NCBI GenBank assembly: GCA_018666235.1
Contig: JABJAB010000060.1
Location: 1 to 53,125 of the forward strand
Direction: 5' to 3'
From: Ilumatobacter sp.
Lineage (GTDB): Bacteria > Actinomycetota > Acidimicrobiia > Acidimicrobiales > Ilumatobacteraceae
Length of the DNA: 53,125 nt
Every line of letters begins with the position of its first letter. The first letter of the stretch is position 1. The notes beneath the pieces are model-generated. The model saw only the letters and a program-made list of their open reading frames with translations. It had not been told where the DNA came from and did no database searches. The position numbers and the translations under genes are program-made. Of this stretch, positions 8,673 through 16,406 are shown piece by piece.

Positions 8673-9848
8673 TCAGATCGCGACGCGAAGGGCTGCGGAC
8701 AGGTCGCCCCGAGGCTTGACCACGACCTCGTCAAGTCCGAGCCAGTCAGCCATGAGTTTGAGTTCGTCCGCGAGTTCCTCGGCGACGTGGGCCTCGGCGA
8801 TTCCTGGCTCGGCGTACGCGCCTTGGACCAGTAGTTGTCGTGCCTTGCGGTCAGCCTTCAGATCGACGCGACCCACGAGTTCGTCACCAAGGAGGAACGG
8901 CAGCACGTAGTAGCCGAACTGTCGCTTGGGCTCTGGAGTGTAGATCTCGATCCGGTAGTGGAATCCGAACAGCCGCTCGGCGCGATCACGGAACCAGACC
9001 ACCGGATCAAACGGGCTGAGCACAGCACGAGCAGTGATCCGGCGCGGACGCTTCGCATCGGGGTGGAGGTATGCCTGCTGCTTCCAGCCCTCGACTCTGG
9101 TGGCGATCAATCGGCCCTCCTCGACCAGCTCTGCGAGGTGCGGACGCGTGTGCGCGAGCCGGTGGTAGTCGGCGAGGTCCGCCGCGGTCCCCACCCCAAA
9201 ATACGACGCTGCCAGGACGAGGAGCTCTTTTTTTGCCTCGTGCTCGGTCGGCGTCGGCGCATTGAGGACGTCGGCGGGGATGACTCTCTCGGCAAGGTCA
9301 TACATGCGCGCGAAGTCGTTCGGTCGCCGAGTCGCTGCAACCTCACCAAGACGGAACAAGTGCTCGAGCGCGAACTTGCCGTCGTCCCAATCCCACCATT
9401 GACCTTTCGGCCGATCACGCATCTGCAGATCACTCGCCACCAGTGGCCCCTCGGCGCGTAACCGATCGAGCACTGACTGGATCAGCTCAGGTCGCTCGGC
9501 TGCGAATGTGCGCATCGCCTTCCAGCGCGGATGGCCCGTCATCATCCAGCCGTACAGCGGCCGTTGCTCGACAGGCACGTGACACGCCTCATGCACCCAG
9601 TACTCGAAGAGTTCGCCCGCCTGCGTCGCGTCGGTGATCAGCGTGCGCGGGTGAGGACCCAGCCGAGCGAAGAGTGGCAGCTCTTGGCTGCGCACGAGCA
9701 CGTTGACCGAGTCGATCTGAATGAGCCCGATGTGATCGAGCACCTTGCGAAGGTGTCGACGGTCAATCCGACCGGTCGGACGGGCGTTGTTGAATCCCTG
9801 CGCGCCCAGCGCGATCCGCCGCGCCTGTGCAAGTGAGATCTCGGTCAC
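8673..9848 (-). CDS. YcaQ/AlkX-type DNA glycosylase (winged helix protein)
   Basis: A 391-residue protein of the HTH_42/YcaQ family. The N-terminal segment SLAQARRIALGAQG, the HLRKVLDHIGLIQIDSVNVL motif with catalytic-type Q-x-D (QID), the EYWVHEACHVP block and the C-terminal LLGDELVGRVDLKADR module are characteristic. Family members unhook interstrand crosslinks or excise bulky alkylated bases. I chose the GTG at 9848 (first residues VTEISLAQ) over the ATG at 9881, because that ATG lies inside an intergenic palindrome and CACACT sits 6 nt before the GTG. Confidence 0.88.
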   Translation of the reverse strand: MTEISLAQARRIALGAQGFNNARPTGRIDRRHLRKVLDHIGLIQIDSVNVLVRSQELPLFARLGPHPRTLITDATQAGELFEYWVHEACHVPVEQRPLYGWMMTGHPRWKAMRTFAAERPELIQSVLDRLRAEGPLVASDLQMRDRPKGQWWDWDDGKFALEHLFRLGEVAATRRPNDFARMYDLAERVIPADVLNAPTPTEHEAKKELLVLAASYFGVGTAADLADYHRLAHTRPHLAELVEEGRLIATRVEGWKQQAYLHPDAKRPRRITARAVLSPFDPVVWFRDRAERLFGFHYRIEIYTPEPKRQFGYYVLPFLLGDELVGRVDLKADRKARQLLVQGAYAEPGIAEAHVAEELADELKLMADWLGLDEVVVKPRGDLSAALRVAI

Positions 9849-9859
9849 TGGGCGAGTGT

Positions 9860-9886
9860 GACAGATGGTGCCTGGCACCATCTGTC
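9860..9886. repeat. Palindrome containing TGGTGCC-N-GGCACCA, copy 1
   Basis: A perfect 13-bp inverted repeat around a single central base lies between the cyclophilin stop and the YcaQ promoter. Its core TGGTGCC-T-GGCACCA recurs with a central A at 30844-30858, also between two genes of the same strand. It could be a terminator for the cyclophilin gene or a REP-like repeat. Confidence 0.75.
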
Positions 9887-9896
9887 GCGCTCTGCG

Positions 9897-10451
9897 TCAG
9901 TCCGCCGATTCGGTGATGACGACGCTCTGGATGACGACGTCAGTTTTCGGCTTGTCGCCACCACCGGTGGGAACGTTCTGCATCGTGTCGACAATGTCGA
10001 GACCCTTCACGACTTGACCGAACAGGCTGTATTGCGGCGGGAGCCCGACGCCGGACCCGCCCGACACGATGAAGAACTGCGAGCCGTTGGTGTTCGGCCC
10101 GGCATTGGCCATCGCAAGCGAGCCGACCTGGTACTCACGCGGCTTGGGCAGCTCATCTTCGAACCGGTAGCCGGGGCCGCCACGACCTGTGCCGGTCGGG
10201 TCGCCGCCCTGGCACATGAATCCGTTGATGATGCGGTGGAAGATCACGCCGTCGTAGTAATGGTTGAGCGCCAGGAACACAAAGTTGTTCACGGTCTTGG
10301 GAGCCTTGAGTGCATCGAGTGCAATCACGATCTCGCCGAGCGAGGTGGTCATCGTGGCCGTGTAGCGCTTGGCCGGGTCGATGCCCATCTCGGGCGGAGC
10401 GGAGAACTCCTGCTGCTGGGGTGCGGAACCGTCAAAAGGAGGGAAAGCCAT
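9897..10451 (-). CDS. Cyclophilin-type peptidyl-prolyl cis-trans isomerase
   Basis: A 184-residue cytoplasmic cyclophilin that speeds cis-trans isomerisation of prolyl bonds. The domain starts near residue 30. Catalytic arginine R73 lies in FHRIINGFMCQGG, followed by GPGYRFEDE, SLAMANAGPNTNGSQFFI and YSLFGQV blocks. There is no signal peptide or membrane segment; the first 28 residues are a short disordered lead. The ATG at 10451 fits a leaderless promoter 8 nt upstream. It is divergent from the TraR-like/ABC1 genes. Confidence 0.95.
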   Translation of the reverse strand: MAFPPFDGSAPQQQEFSAPPEMGIDPAKRYTATMTTSLGEIVIALDALKAPKTVNNFVFLALNHYYDGVIFHRIINGFMCQGGDPTGTGRGGPGYRFEDELPKPREYQVGSLAMANAGPNTNGSQFFIVSGGSGVGLPPQYSLFGQVVKGLDIVDTMQNVPTGGGDKPKTDVVIQSVVITESAD

Positions 10452-10459
10452 GGCATCCG

Positions 10460-10465
10460 ACTCTA
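10460..10465 (-). promoter_or_regulatory. -10 element TAGAGT for the cyclophilin gene
   Basis: Minus-strand TAGAGT, 8 nt before the ATG at 10451, with no Shine-Dalgarno sequence: leaderless layout. Confidence 0.6.
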
Positions 10466-10482
10466 TCGGCAGGCGCAGCGAC

Positions 10483-10509
10483 GCTCGATGCTCGATGCTC
10501 GATGCTCAT
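10483..10509. repeat. Tandem 7-bp repeat, GCTCGAT x3 plus partial
   Basis: Three perfect GCTCGAT units and a degenerate fourth (GCTCAT) lie between the divergent cyclophilin and TraR-like promoters. It may be a slippage-prone spacer or a multi-site protein binding region. Confidence 0.8.
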
Positions 10510-10532
10510 GAAGACCAGACATCAAGCGCGGC

Positions 10533-10538
10533 TAACTT
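10533..10538 (+). promoter_or_regulatory. -10 element TAACTT for the TraR-like/ABC1 operon
   Basis: TAACTT ends 7 nt before the GTG at 10546, predicting a leaderless transcript that starts at that GTG. Confidence 0.6.
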
Positions 10539-10545
10539 GGTGCAG

Positions 10546-10866
10546 GTGAACGATCCCTCTGTGCCAGAACCATCGAAGCCTGCGGCGGACTCTGAGGCTT
10601 CGGTCGACCACGCCACCCACGAGGTGCCGGCACCGACGGCAGTCGAAACGATCCCGCATGACCTTGCTTCGGCTGAGCCCGACATCGACAAGGCGGACTC
10701 GCTCGATCTCGACGCGATCGAGCGTGACTTGAACGATGTCCAGACCGCACTCGAACGACTGAACGACGGGAACTATTGGACCGACGAGATCACCGGCGAA
10801 CCCATTGCTGACGACGTGCTCGCCGCGCATCCCACCGCCCGCACCGCGACTCCGACGCTCGGCTGA
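10546..10866 (+). CDS. Small TraR/DksA-like protein without the zinc finger cysteines
   Basis: This 106-residue protein has an acidic, disordered first half. Its C-terminal helix and loop (residues 57-95, IERDLNDVQTALERLNDGNY then TGEPIADD) resemble the coiled-coil tip and zinc-finger region of TraR/DksA proteins, which act in the RNA polymerase secondary channel. The CxxC positions are replaced (WTDEITGEPI), so zinc binding is lost. The start was set by the leaderless promoter; a GTG two codons upstream is possible. It is followed 11 bp later by the ABC1 kinase, probably in one transcript. The fold assignment is an inference from a short match. Confidence 0.65.
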   Translation: MNDPSVPEPSKPAADSEASVDHATHEVPAPTAVETIPHDLASAEPDIDKADSLDLDAIERDLNDVQTALERLNDGNYWTDEITGEPIADDVLAAHPTARTATPTLG

Positions 10867-10877
10867 GGACTGGCCTG

Positions 10878-12338
10878 ATGCAGAAAAGGGGCGTCGCCAC
10901 ACTCGCTGGCCTGCTGGCGTTGGCCACCGGCCTCGCCACCGCCGCACAAAAGACCGCCAAGAGAGCCAGCGACTCGCCGCTGACCAGTCGGTTCGCCCGG
11001 TCAGCGAAGATCTGGAAGATGTCAGCTCGCAACTCCACCCGGTTCGCTGTGTCGAAGGTTCGCGGCATCGCCAGCGACCAGGAGCGACGAGCGGCGCTCG
11101 ATGAGCAGTTCGCCATTCGAACCGCCGAGGACGTCGCCAAGGAACTCGGCGAGATGAAGGGCGTGCTGATGAAGGCCGGCCAGCTGATCTCGTTCATCTT
11201 CGAGGCGCTGCCCGACGAAGCCCAAGATGCGCTCGCCACGTTGCAGGCCGATGCCGCTCCGATGGCCCCGAGCCTTGCTGCCGGTGTCGTCGAAGGCGAT
11301 CTCGGTCGTCAGCCCGAACGCATCTTTCGCGAGTGGACCGACCTCCCCGTTGCGGCGGCATCGATCGGTCAGGTACACCGCGCCGTCACTCCGGACGGAC
11401 GAGTCGTCGCAGTCAAAGTGCAGTACCCCGGCGTGCACGAAGCCATCGAGAGCGACCTCGACGCTGCCGAGGTCATGTACGCGATGTTCTCCGCGATGAT
11501 GCTGAAGGGTCTCGACGTCAACGCGCTCGTCGACGAACTGCGCGGACGAATGCGCGAAGAACTCGACTACAAGCTCGAAGCAGCCAACGTCAGCGAGTTC
11601 GAGGAACGCTTCGCCGGCCATCCCTGGGTGCGCATCCCCAAGCTCGTTCCCGAGTACTCGACGGCCCGCCTCCTCACCACCGAGTGGGTCGAAGGCCTCA
11701 CGTTCGATGAGTTCCGCAAGAACGAGACCTTTGAAACCAAGCAACGTGCAGCCGAAGTCCTGTGGAGGTTCGCACAACGCGCCATTCACCACTACGGGAT
11801 CTTCAACGGCGACCCGCACCCGGGCAACTACAAGTTCCACCATGACGGCAGCATCACGTTCCTCGACTACGGCTTGGTGAAGCGATGGTCACCTGGCGAA
11901 TGGGAAGGGTTGAAGCCCACGATGGACGCGATCATCGTCGACCGCGACCCCGAACTCCTTGTACGCGAAATGGAGAAGTCCGGCTTTTTGAAGACTGGTC
12001 ACGGACTCGATGCCGGGCTGGTCTACGACTACGTGTCCAGCCCGTACACCCCGTATCTCACTGATGAGTTCACCTTCACCCGAGAATGGATGCGCGACAC
12101 GCTCGGCACGATCCTCGACGTGCAGGGCCCGCACGCTCCGGTGATCGAACAGCTCAACCTTCCACCGAGTTTCGTGATTCTCGACCGCGTCGTCTGGGGC
12201 GTGAGCGCGATCCTCGGCAAGCTCGAGGCGCATGGTCCGTGGCGAGCCATGCTGCTCGAGTACACCGCGAACGGCGAACCGGCCACCGACATTGGTGCTG
12301 CCGAGGCGGCGTGGTCCGCCGGGCGCCCGGTGAGCTGA
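10878..12338 (+). CDS. ABC1/UbiB-type atypical kinase (AarF family)
   Basis: A 486-residue protein with ABC1 family hallmarks: the KxGQ motif (LMKAGQLISF, near residue 97), the ASIGQVHRA block replacing a P-loop (near 160), the VAVKVQYPG lysine, the HYGIFNGDPHPGNY catalytic loop and LDYG as the metal-binding DFG equivalent. UbiB/COQ8 relatives are ATPases needed for quinone biosynthesis or lipid handling. The next two genes encode ferritin-like proteins, which recalls the link between COQ8 and the diiron hydroxylase COQ7, though this comparison is only inference. It sits 11 bp after the TraR-like gene. Confidence 0.92.
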   Translation: MQKRGVATLAGLLALATGLATAAQKTAKRASDSPLTSRFARSAKIWKMSARNSTRFAVSKVRGIASDQERRAALDEQFAIRTAEDVAKELGEMKGVLMKAGQLISFIFEALPDEAQDALATLQADAAPMAPSLAAGVVEGDLGRQPERIFREWTDLPVAAASIGQVHRAVTPDGRVVAVKVQYPGVHEAIESDLDAAEVMYAMFSAMMLKGLDVNALVDELRGRMREELDYKLEAANVSEFEERFAGHPWVRIPKLVPEYSTARLLTTEWVEGLTFDEFRKNETFETKQRAAEVLWRFAQRAIHHYGIFNGDPHPGNYKFHHDGSITFLDYGLVKRWSPGEWEGLKPTMDAIIVDRDPELLVREMEKSGFLKTGHGLDAGLVYDYVSSPYTPYLTDEFTFTREWMRDTLGTILDVQGPHAPVIEQLNLPPSFVILDRVVWGVSAILGKLEAHGPWRAMLLEYTANGEPATDIGAAEAAWSAGRPVS

Positions 12339-12347
12339 CCGGATCAC

Positions 12348-13061
12348 GTGAGCACTACTGTCGCCGGCATGGGGGACACCACATCTACATCGGACGCTGC
12401 ATCACCTTCGGGCGCCACCGCTGAGTCGACCGCGCGGGCGCCGTTTGCTCCGTGGGACCGGCGCGACCTGCCTGGCATGTTCAGTGTTGCGGAGACCGCT
12501 CGTCGCGTCGGCAATTACAAGTGGACCGAGATGAAGCTGTTTGAGGCATTGGGCGGGTGGATCGCGACCATTCCCGAGCTCGACATCAAGATGCGCCTTG
12601 GGGCCCACTGCTATCACCACGCCTGGCACGCCGACCTGTGGAATCAGCGGCTTCCCGAACTTCGCGAGATGAAGCCCGAGCGCCTGACCGTGCCGGCCAA
12701 TGACGCGATCGTGCGTTTCATTGAAGCGATGACCGAGCCGGAAGCACCCGAGCTCACCATCGAGAAACTCGTCGGCGTCTACCGCGTGCTGATCCCGCAC
12801 TTCATCTCGGCGTACACGTACCACCGCAACAACACGAGCGAGATCACCGACGCTCCCACCATCCGGTCGATCAACTTCATCCTGCAGGACGAGTTCGATG
12901 ACTGGCGCGATGGCGAGATGATGCTGCAGTCTCTGATCACCACTCCCGAGCATGTGCAACGTGCGGCCAGTCACCAGGCCAAACTCGAAGCAATCATGGT
13001 CGAGGCCGGCGGCATCACCGGGCCCGGCAGCATCGGTGGCGCATCGCCAGACGGTTCCTGA
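12348..13061 (+). CDS. Unrecognised helical, possibly ferritin-like protein
   Basis: I do not recognise this 237-residue protein as a named family. After a disordered 40-residue N-terminus it looks all-helical. Residues suited to metal binding recur on helices: E61 and E66, the cluster H87/H90/H91/H94 in GAHCYHHAWH, H151 and H159, then D181, E182 and E190. The spacing resembles a four-helix ferritin-like bundle. It lies 9 bp after the ABC1 kinase and 81 bp before a clear ferritin-like DUF455 protein, so the two may act as partners. The start is GTG 12348; ATG 12369 is an alternative. Function unknown. Confidence 0.75.
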   Translation: MSTTVAGMGDTTSTSDAASPSGATAESTARAPFAPWDRRDLPGMFSVAETARRVGNYKWTEMKLFEALGGWIATIPELDIKMRLGAHCYHHAWHADLWNQRLPELREMKPERLTVPANDAIVRFIEAMTEPEAPELTIEKLVGVYRVLIPHFISAYTYHRNNTSEITDAPTIRSINFILQDEFDDWRDGEMMLQSLITTPEHVQRAASHQAKLEAIMVEAGGITGPGSIGGASPDGS

Positions 13062-13142
13062 ACACGTCCGACCAGCACGGCGTGTCAATCCGCGACTACG
13101 ATCGATTTCAATCATTCTGACCAGACCATCTGGGGGTTCATC

Positions 13143-14015
13143 ATGCGTCAGTTCTTTCCCGTCGAAGACCTCGCTCGCGACGAGCGGTTCGTGCAGACGA
13201 ACATGGCCGAACGACTCGCCGACACGCGCGACCCGATGGAGCCCGAGTCGAAGCGGAAGTCCGCGAAGTCTCGTTCGGCGAGCAATCGTCTGACCCCGGA
13301 TCGCCCCGATGCATCCGATCGCGCTCGCAGCCTCATGCACGGCATCATGGTCGGCGAGATCCAAGCACTCGAAGGCGCCGGTCGCACCGCACACGATTTC
13401 GAGGCCGGCGACGGCAGCGGCGACACGATTCCCTTCGAACTCAAGCTCGACATGGCCCGTCAGGCGTGGGACGAAGCCCGTCACGTCGAGATCAGCGCCA
13501 AGCTCGGCGACTGGATGGGCACTGAACTCGGTGAGTTCCAAGAAAACACGGTGCTGTTCGAAGCTGCCTGCTCGAACGATCCGGTACTTCGCCTCGCCGG
13601 GGTCAACCGGGCGCTCGAAGGGCTCGCAATCGACGTCTTCACCCAGATGAAGGAATTCGGCGACATGGCGGGCGATCCGTATCTTGAGTTCTGCGAAGAC
13701 TGGATGCTCGCCGACGAGGTCACCCACGTCAAGATGGGCTCCGACTGGCTGCGCAAGGTCACTGAGAAAGACCCCGACCGCCGCACGAAGGCACTCGAGT
13801 TCCAGCAGGTCGTCGACAAGCTCTTCAGCTTCGGTGGCGCCCGCGGCGACCATGAAGAGAGCAGCTTCAAGTTGGCTCGTCGGTTCCGCGAGCTCGCCGG
13901 CTTCACCGACGACGAGAACGACACGATCAACAAGCTCGGCGTCGACGCCTTCAACGAACGCAATCAGGCGATCAAGCAGGCCCAAGAAGCTGCTGCTGCG
14001 TTCGCCGACGCCTGA
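13143..14015 (+). CDS. DUF455 family ferritin-like protein
   Basis: A 290-residue protein with the ligand pattern of a ferritin-like diiron bundle: E72/E77 in GEIQALEGAG, ExxH at 111-114 (DEARH), E159 in NRALEG, and ExxH at 192-195 (DEVTH). This E, ExxH, E, ExxH set is what is expected for a diiron or mixed-metal centre. DUF455 members are widespread but poorly characterised; one relative is involved in tRNA hydroxylation and others are oxygenase-like. The sequence MRQFFPVEDLARDERF marks the start, behind a GGGGG tract about 9 nt upstream. A TACGAT about 50 bp upstream could be its own promoter. Confidence 0.8.
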   Translation: MRQFFPVEDLARDERFVQTNMAERLADTRDPMEPESKRKSAKSRSASNRLTPDRPDASDRARSLMHGIMVGEIQALEGAGRTAHDFEAGDGSGDTIPFELKLDMARQAWDEARHVEISAKLGDWMGTELGEFQENTVLFEAACSNDPVLRLAGVNRALEGLAIDVFTQMKEFGDMAGDPYLEFCEDWMLADEVTHVKMGSDWLRKVTEKDPDRRTKALEFQQVVDKLFSFGGARGDHEESSFKLARRFRELAGFTDDENDTINKLGVDAFNERNQAIKQAQEAAAAFADA

Positions 14016-14017
14016 TC

Positions 14018-14581
14018 GTGAGCGCTCTCGTCGCCGGGCAGGTCTCGGTCGATCCCGCTGAGTTCACTCAGGTCAAATACGACGCCAACGAGATCGCGGC
14101 CATCGTTACCTCGCTCGCCGAGACGCTCGGGGTCAGTAATTCGATTTCGCTCATCGTCGACGAGACGACCCCCTTGGCTAAAATCTCCTGCTCGATTGAC
14201 GCCCCGTCGTCGGATGCCACGATCGTGATCGATGCGATGAGCGGAGCGATCGAGAACACCAAGCAGCTCACGACCCTGGGCGTCAACCAGACCCGGACAT
14301 CGGTTGGTCGGATGTTGCTGCGTGCGCGCGATCGGATGCGTGCTGACTTCGCTGACGTCGGCACAGACGACGAGCTCACACTGGCCGAGTCTGCGGCGTG
14401 GGATACCTACTGCGCTGGGCGGCTTGCTCGCGCTGGCATCGAGATCAATACGCAGCGCTGGCGCTATAACCATCGCAATCGTTTCGGCTTCAGCGACGCG
14501 GGCGATGCAGACTTCGATCGGCTCTGGGCTGCCGACGGACTCAGCTGGTCCGAGGTCGTCGCCGGCATCGCTGCCGACTGA
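14018..14581 (+). CDS. Hypothetical protein following the DUF455 gene
   Basis: I do not recognise this 187-residue protein. It begins with GTG 2 bp after the DUF455 stop, so it is almost certainly co-translated with it. The N-terminal 110 residues have alternating beta/alpha character with acidic strands (ISLIVDETTP, ATIVIDAMSG). The C-terminal half is helical and rich in Arg and Trp. No membrane segment, signal or catalytic motif is visible. The tight linkage suggests an accessory role for the ferritin-like enzyme. Confidence 0.75.
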   Translation: MSALVAGQVSVDPAEFTQVKYDANEIAAIVTSLAETLGVSNSISLIVDETTPLAKISCSIDAPSSDATIVIDAMSGAIENTKQLTTLGVNQTRTSVGRMLLRARDRMRADFADVGTDDELTLAESAAWDTYCAGRLARAGIEINTQRWRYNHRNRFGFSDAGDADFDRLWAADGLSWSEVVAGIAAD

Positions 14582-14613
14582 GTCGCGCTGGCTCTCAGCT
14601 TCGACCAATCATC

Positions 14614-14619
14614 TACGTT
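14614..14619 (+). promoter_or_regulatory. -10 element TACGTT of a leaderless promoter
   Basis: TACGTT ends 7 nt before the ATG at 14627; no Shine-Dalgarno sequence lies between. Confidence 0.6.
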
Positions 14620-14626
14620 TTCCACC

Positions 14627-15619
14627 ATGCCTGGCCAGACCGTTCGTCGCGTCCACACCTCTGACGAGTTCGGCGGCATCGACCTCGACGTCATCGATGC
14701 CGGCACACCGGGCGATCCTGTCATCGTGCTCGCGCACGGCTGGCCCGAGAGTTCACACTCATGGCGGCATCAGATCGACCCACTCGTCGCTGCGGGATAC
14801 CGCGTCCTCGTGCCAGACCAGCGCGGCTACGGAAGGTCCTCAGCGCCCAAGGACGTTGACGCCTACCGCAGCGACCGCCTCTCGGCTGACCTGATCGCGC
14901 TCCTCGACGACATCGAGACCGACACTGCGACGTTCGTCGGCCACGATTGGGGCGCCCTCGTGGTGTGGGACCTGGCAAGGTTCCATCCCGAGCGGGTTGC
15001 CGGCGTCGTCAACGTCAGCGTGCCCTACACCCCATGGCCGCTGCAGCCGACCGAACTCTTCAGCGCCACGTACGGCGACCGGTTCTTCTACATGCTGTAC
15101 TTCCAACTTCCCGACCTGGCGGAGAACGAACTCGAGACCGATGTCTCTCGTTCGTTGCGTACCGTGATCTGGGGTGGTTCGGGTGAAACCGCCGCACCGC
15201 CGCCACCCACCGACGAACTGCCACCATTGGCCGGAACCGGCCTGCTCGACACCTGGGGTGCACCCGCCAGCGTGCCCGACGGTCTCCCCGAGTGGCTGCC
15301 CGCGGCCGACTTCGATCGATTTGTCGAGCAGTTCACCGCAAGTGGGTTTTTCGGCCCGATCAGCTGGTACCGCAACCTCGACGCCGACTGGGAGCTGACG
15401 AAGGGTCTTGCGGCCCCACCGATGCCGGTCGCGTTCATCGGCGGCGACAAGGACATGGTGATCGCGTACCGGATGGAATACGTCGAATCGATGACAACGT
15501 CGCTACCGGACTACCGCGGCCACGTGCTGATCGCCGACGCGGGCCACTGGACGCAGCAGGAAAAGCCGACCGAGTTCAACGCTGCGCTGCTTCGTCAACT
15601 CGCAGCGGTGACCGACTGA
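14627..15619 (+). CDS. Alpha/beta hydrolase, epoxide-hydrolase-like
   Basis: A 330-residue alpha/beta-hydrolase fold protein. HGWPESSHSW carries the HGxP oxyanion motif of epoxide hydrolases, GHDWGA holds an aspartate nucleophile (D rather than S), and a late AGHWTQQEKP supplies the catalytic histidine. An IGGDKDMV segment gives the acid. This set fits hydrolysis of an epoxide (or a haloalkane) through a covalent ester. Actinobacteria have many paralogues, and the substrate cannot be read from sequence. It is a single-gene transcript with a leaderless promoter. Confidence 0.88.
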   Translation: MPGQTVRRVHTSDEFGGIDLDVIDAGTPGDPVIVLAHGWPESSHSWRHQIDPLVAAGYRVLVPDQRGYGRSSAPKDVDAYRSDRLSADLIALLDDIETDTATFVGHDWGALVVWDLARFHPERVAGVVNVSVPYTPWPLQPTELFSATYGDRFFYMLYFQLPDLAENELETDVSRSLRTVIWGGSGETAAPPPPTDELPPLAGTGLLDTWGAPASVPDGLPEWLPAADFDRFVEQFTASGFFGPISWYRNLDADWELTKGLAAPPMPVAFIGGDKDMVIAYRMEYVESMTTSLPDYRGHVLIADAGHWTQQEKPTEFNAALLRQLAAVTD

Positions 15620-15645
15620 CGGTCAGCAGCGCGTCACAATGACGT

Positions 15646-16389
15646 TCAGCGACTGATCTGCGCGAGTCCAGAGGGACGTTCGGGGCGAGCGATGGTCAGC
15701 GGCGCACAACACGGGCGGCGCCACCCGAAGTCAGCGACCTTTCCGCTCGGCGGCCAATAGTCATCACGGCTGTAGGCCCACCATTCGAACGGGTTGAGGT
15801 AGTACGCCGCCGACTCGATCGTGGCGAACAGCCGGTCGCCTTGCTTGCGGCGATCGCTCCCCCAGCGGAGCGCGCCAACAGTGCCACCGAGCACCATCCA
15901 ACCGACGTAGAGCACCGGATAGCCCGGGCCGAACCAGCGCGCCTGCCACACGTGAACGTCTTCGTGGTCGGTGACGAGCCGGGCGCGTCGGGGTCGCTCA
16001 ATGTCACCGGCCTGGGAAACCACGTTGCCAAGGGTGACGGCGAACCCTTTGCGGACTCGAAACCCGCGCCGGTACACATGCCGGTTGTGCCGCTCGCTCA
16101 GCTCAGGCACGTAGCCGGACGACGGTCGGAGCAGACCGACGCTCTGGGCAACAAGGCCGGCACCGGTCATCGGCAGTCCCCAGGTGGAGTCGAGAGTGAA
16201 CGCCACGACGCCGTCGGAGCATTTCCAGTCGTACGTCCGCCGCCAACCCGAGATTGCGCCATTCAGCCCGCCGATCACCGCAGCGGGAACAGCAACACCG
16301 ACCGCGGACCCGACCGCGCCCGCAAACACGACCCCGAGCGAGGCAACACCCGCCGCCTCAACGAGACGACGGGTGCTGTCGGAAACCAT
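15646..16389 (-). CDS. Membrane protein with HExxH motif, unknown family
   Basis: A 247-residue protein with an N-terminal Gly/Ala-rich hydrophobic region (residues 12-45) that probably spans the membrane, and another hydrophobic segment at 157-174. Between them, HEDVH (142-146) within DHEDVHVWQARWFGPGYP is an HExxH zinc-site pattern. A glutamate in NPFEWWAYS (E202) could be the third ligand, as in gluzincins. The protein could be a membrane metalloprotease, but no family is recognised and the short motif occurs by chance. It follows the Bax-inhibitor-1 gene by 17 bp on the same strand and probably shares its transcript. Confidence 0.75.
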   Translation of the reverse strand: MVSDSTRRLVEAAGVASLGVVFAGAVGSAVGVAVPAAVIGGLNGAISGWRRTYDWKCSDGVVAFTLDSTWGLPMTGAGLVAQSVGLLRPSSGYVPELSERHNRHVYRRGFRVRKGFAVTLGNVVSQAGDIERPRRARLVTDHEDVHVWQARWFGPGYPVLYVGWMVLGGTVGALRWGSDRRKQGDRLFATIESAAYYLNPFEWWAYSRDDYWPPSGKVADFGWRRPCCAPLTIARPERPSGLAQISR

Positions 16390-16406
16390 TCAGATCGGTG
16401 CGTTGC

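Noticed and set aside
9849..9881. ATG 9881 as start of the YcaQ-type protein
   Set aside because: This ATG lies inside the intergenic palindrome and adds residues not typical of the family; GTG 9848 has a promoter-like hexamer at the usual spacing.
12402..13985. 527-codon open frame on the minus strand
   Set aside because: It spans both ferritin-like genes antisense. The plus-strand products have clear metal-ligand motifs, while this one has none.
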